From positions 1 to 64,000 of the forward strand of contig CAZFVA010000017.1 in NCBI GenBank assembly GCA_964522105.1: DNA of 64,000 nucleotides, in the 5' to 3' direction. The DNA is from JAGOFO01 sp964522105. GTDB lineage: Bacteria > Myxococcota_A > UBA9042 > DTJE01. The position numbers were made by a program, and so were the translations under genes. The notes under the pieces are model-generated. The model saw only the letters and a list, made by a program, of their open reading frames with translations. It searched no databases and was not told where the DNA came from. The stretch's first letter is position 1; each line of letters begins with the position of its first letter. Positions 61,756-64,000 of the stretch are shown here, one piece after another.

Positions 61756-62100
61756 TTACTCTGCCAGAACTCTTGCCACCCGAAGCAGCAGATCCTGCCG
61801 GTCAGATGGGAGTTCCTTGAACAGTCTCAGCATTTCGTTTTCACGGGGGGGCAGGGTCTGCGCAGGTGTCGGACCTTTTGTGTCCAGGACGTCACCAAGG
61901 CCGACTTCCAGCATGCCGGCTATAATCGACATTGATGAAAGGCTCATGGCCCGGGCGCCGGTTTCCAGTCTGGACAGCGTAACAGGTGCGATACCGATTT
62001 TCTCAGCGAGCTGCTCCTGGGTCCAACCGCGGTCCTTGCGAATTTTCGCAAGTCTGCGGCCGACATCCTTGAGCAGGTCTTCATCTCGTCTTCTTGGCAT
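61756..62100 (-). CDS. XRE-family transcriptional regulator
   Basis: 114 residues from the ATG preceded by GGAGG. Residues about 13-62 are a helix-turn-helix of Cro/CI type: VGRRLAKIRKDRGWTQEQLAEKIGIAPVTLSRLETGAR. The C-terminal 50 residues are a short helical tail, LRLFKELPSDRQDLLLRVARVLAE. There is no partner toxin or phage gene, so the role is probably local or self-regulation. Direct and inverted repeats in the upstream 120 bases are candidate binding sites. Confidence 0.88.
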   Translation of the reverse strand: MPRRRDEDLLKDVGRRLAKIRKDRGWTQEQLAEKIGIAPVTLSRLETGARAMSLSSMSIIAGMLEVGLGDVLDTKGPTPAQTLPPRENEMLRLFKELPSDRQDLLLRVARVLAE

Positions 62101-62120
62101 GATAAACCTCCAGCAGGAAG

Positions 62121-62143
62121 TATCCGGTTTTAATTTATCCGGT
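62121..62143. promoter_or_regulatory. Direct repeat TATCCGGT upstream of the XRE gene
   Basis: Two exact copies with a 15-base period (62121-62128, 62136-62143); a diverged third, CATCCGAT, is at 62154-62161. They begin 20 bases ahead of the XRE ATG. Confidence 0.4.
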
Positions 62144-62176
62144 GCAATGTCATCATCCGATAAGGCAGTGACTAGA

Positions 62177-62194
62177 CTACATAAGTTCATGTAG
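62177..62194. promoter_or_regulatory. Palindrome CTACAT-N6-ATGTAG near the XRE promoter
   Basis: Perfect six-base arms, about 80 bases before the XRE ATG. On the minus strand a TTGATC/TAGTCT pair with 17-base spacing spans it, so a bound protein would block transcription. A likely target of the XRE protein itself. Confidence 0.4.
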
Positions 62195-62285
62195 ATGATC
62201 AAATTGGTGCTGTGAATTATTGTGGTAACACAGTTCGCATCTTCCTGATTATCAGGGCAGCGACTGATCTGCTGGATTTGACCGG

Positions 62286-64000
62286 CTAACTGTCAATCTT
62301 GCTTGATAAACGTCGAAGTCTGAAAGCTGTGAAGGCAAGCACAAAAAGGATTACTGCAGCAAAAACTGATGTCGGCGTACTGGCGGTACTGCATCCGTTT
62401 GAAGAAATATCGGGCTGCGTATCACCGTTGACGTCGGCGCCGGTGTCGGCATCCATTGCCGTATTTGTGTCTGTAACTTTTGTATCTGTTGCTGTGGTGT
62501 CGCCGCTGGTGTCGCCCATTACATCATCAGTGATTTCGGCCTGTTCAACAGGCGCGCCTTCATCTTCTGACACTATGGGGGCGTCGGGATCAGGATATTT
62601 ATCCGGGTACATCGTGAACATCAGTTTGGCTGCGATCCGTCGCCTGACTTCCAGCAGTTGATTTTCGTCCAGAGTCCACGGTTCGCGGTCCGGGCAGTAG
62701 TAATTTTCAACTGTGCAGTCTTCGACGTAAAGGGCCCCGAAACGGTCATAGATCTTTGAAATCTCGTTGTGGACCCAGTCGCCGATGCCGGCCTTTTCGG
62801 CCAGAACGAACATTTCCCAGTCTTCAAATCCGTCGCGGATCTGTTTCAGTCTGAACCCGACAATCGGTCCGTCAATTGAAAGCCATGCCGGTGTTTTCGG
62901 GTCGGGGTACGTGCCGTCGTGATCGCCAGGGTACATCAGAAGTCCGTCACCGTTGCGGGCGAAGATATTCCCGAACCCTTCGACGTTCTGCCATTCGACC
63001 CACGGGTCAAAGTGGCCCCAGTAGAGCTGGCGCCAGTAAAGATAGCCGGTAGCCCCTTCAAAGTAAGAAGCCCACTTCAGTATCCGGGGCTCGTATCCGA
63101 TTGCTGTGTCGATGTCGTACCCGGGGTATGGCGGGAAGTTTCCGTTACAGTTGTAAAACCACAGTTCGCCACCCCCGGCGATGTGTGCGTCGTAGTCACC
63201 GCGACCGGCGTAGTCGTTGTCAGTCCAGAACCATTTTTCGAACATCGGCTGAACCGGGCACCAGATGCCTATCACGTCGCCTGCCGGTTCATATTTCGGG
63301 CCGGTTACAAGTACATGGCCGTCCCACAGCGAAGAACCTTCACGCAGCAAAGTTGCGTCGCGGATAACCTCGTTCCATTCTTCTTCCCCGCCATTCATCC
63401 ACGGCTCATCCGTGGAGTAGACCCACGCCTTGTGCCACCAGCCTTTTTCATCAAGGTGAGTGGCTAAAGCGGCGGAAGCTTCTTTGTACTGTTCGTCGGT
63501 CATCGTTCTGCTGCGGCCCGGTCTGAACAGTCCAACGTCAAATCGTGTGACTCCGATCCCGTCGGGAAAGTAGCTGCCATCGACGTAAGGGGTCATGAAG
63601 GCGTCATATGATGTCCAGTCAACGTCCAGAAGGTGGCCGTCTTCGCCAAAGTTGAATGTTACCGGGCCTGTAAAGCCTGTCGGGTCAATGCGGTTTTCAT
63701 GTCCCGCGATGTAGTAATTGCGCACGATCTCCGCGTACTTTTCGGAGGTCTGTTCAGGGTCGGTTCCACCGTGATAAAGGCGGACGTTGTCTTCGGACAT
63801 GCGGAACGATGTGCCGACCGTCTTTTCTGACGGCATATCCAGTTCCCATGCCGTCAGTTCGACCGGGATGGTTAACGCGACCTGATCTGTTGCTGTAACG
63901 GTGGCTGTGCCACGGTAGATTGAAGGCACGGCATCTGCCGGAATATGGATGTCGATGTAAACGACGGCCAGACCGGGATCTTCGGCAGTCAGGTCAAACG
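62286..64000 (-). CDS. DUF4091-type glycan-active protein with MYXO-CTERM-like tail (5' truncated)
   Basis: The frame is open up to the end of the window (570 codons visible), and the region before the GTG at 63929 already reads as a beta domain (VYIDIHIPADAVP, YRGTATVTAT), so the start is outside. The middle is a TIM-barrel-like glycosidase domain (GIGVTRFDVGLFRPG, KAWVYSTDEPWMNG, WFYNCNGNFPPY, YLYWRQLYWGHFDPWVEW), followed by the DUF4091 hallmark GPIVGFRLKQIRDGFEDWEM. The end has an Asp/Thr/Val-rich linker, NGCSTAS, a hydrophobic helix, and RLRRLSSKID: the same sorting-tail layout as in the lamin-tail protein at 15695. Probable surface-anchored glycan hydrolase. Confidence 0.85.
   Translation of the reverse strand, partial: FDLTAEDPGLAVVYIDIHIPADAVPSIYRGTATVTATDQVALTIPVELTAWELDMPSEKTVGTSFRMSEDNVRLYHGGTDPEQTSEKYAEIVRNYYIAGHENRIDPTGFTGPVTFNFGEDGHLLDVDWTSYDAFMTPYVDGSYFPDGIGVTRFDVGLFRPGRSRTMTDEQYKEASAALATHLDEKGWWHKAWVYSTDEPWMNGGEEEWNEVIRDATLLREGSSLWDGHVLVTGPKYEPAGDVIGIWCPVQPMFEKWFWTDNDYAGRGDYDAHIAGGGELWFYNCNGNFPPYPGYDIDTAIGYEPRILKWASYFEGATGYLYWRQLYWGHFDPWVEWQNVEGFGNIFARNGDGLLMYPGDHDGTYPDPKTPAWLSIDGPIVGFRLKQIRDGFEDWEMFVLAEKAGIGDWVHNEISKIYDRFGALYVEDCTVENYYCPDREPWTLDENQLLEVRRRIAAKLMFTMYPDKYPDPDAPIVSEDEGAPVEQAEITDDVMGDTSGDTTATDTKVTDTNTAMDADTGADVNGDTQPDISSNGCSTASTPTSVFAAVILFVLAFTAFRLRRLSSKIDS

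Overview
The window looks like part of a draft or metagenome-assembled genome of a Gram-negative, predatory or scavenging type bacterium related to the former Deltaproteobacteria (Myxococcota or Bradymonadota-like); this placement is inferred. The reasons are the moderately high GC content, the many lipoproteins that carry a lipobox Cys followed by a long Asp/Thr/Ser/Val-rich linker, two proteins with a MYXO-CTERM-like tail (Gly-Cys-Ser, one membrane helix, Arg-rich end), Cys-rich repeat proteins, FG-GAP and lamin-tail domains, and a complete Pst system. Two runs of exactly 100 N (17155-17254 and 55582-55681) are scaffold gaps and each interrupts a gene. No intergenic stretch exceeds 300 bases; no rRNA, CRISPR array or insertion sequence was seen.

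Layout. 1-9 kb: the end of a Kazal-domain Cys-rich protein, tRNA-Thr(CGU), an AAA/DUF4143 ATPase, a secreted beta-propeller lipoprotein, a PhzF-family enzyme, a GH3-PA14 beta-glucosidase-type lipoprotein and a small YtfJ-like exported protein. 9-17 kb: two tandem, translationally coupled FG-GAP lipoproteins, a lamin-tail protein with a sorting tail, and an AlkD-like DNA alkylation repair gene broken by a gap. 17-22 kb: a DUF134 regulator with a NifX-like metal-cofactor protein, two beta-barrel-like envelope proteins, a sodium:alanine symporter and a metallo-beta-lactamase-fold hydrolase. 22-27 kb: the phosphate operon pstS-pstC-pstA-pstB-pstB-phoU on the minus strand, with two unlike PstB ATPases and a PhoU fused to an arsenate-reductase-like phosphatase. 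27-48 kb: mostly surface lipoproteins and hydrolases (penicillin acylase, endonuclease/exonuclease/phosphatase fold, a 1787-residue modular adhesin-like protein, GH43-like and GH36-like glycosidases), plus an MFS exporter and a hybrid histidine kinase.

48-54.6 kb is the most striking part: a tight plus-strand operon of DUF4956 membrane protein, HlyD adaptor fused to a beta-propeller, TolC-like outer membrane channel, VTC polyphosphate polymerase domain protein and a CotH-kinase/lamin-tail lipoprotein. No pump ATPase is present. I propose an envelope-spanning polyphosphate synthesis/export and surface phosphorylation system (inference).

54.6-64 kb: a gapped clan GH-A glycosidase, a DUF486 membrane protein, and a four-gene minus-strand operon (flippase-like membrane protein, two CDP-alcohol phosphatidyltransferases, one sugar/alcohol-phosphate cytidylyltransferase) that probably makes an uncommon phospholipid or inositol-phosphate type headgroup. 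A BaiN/YhiN-type flavoprotein, an XRE regulator and a truncated DUF4091 protein with the sorting tail close the window. Several convergent gene pairs end within 1 to 24 bases of each other with no visible intrinsic terminator.
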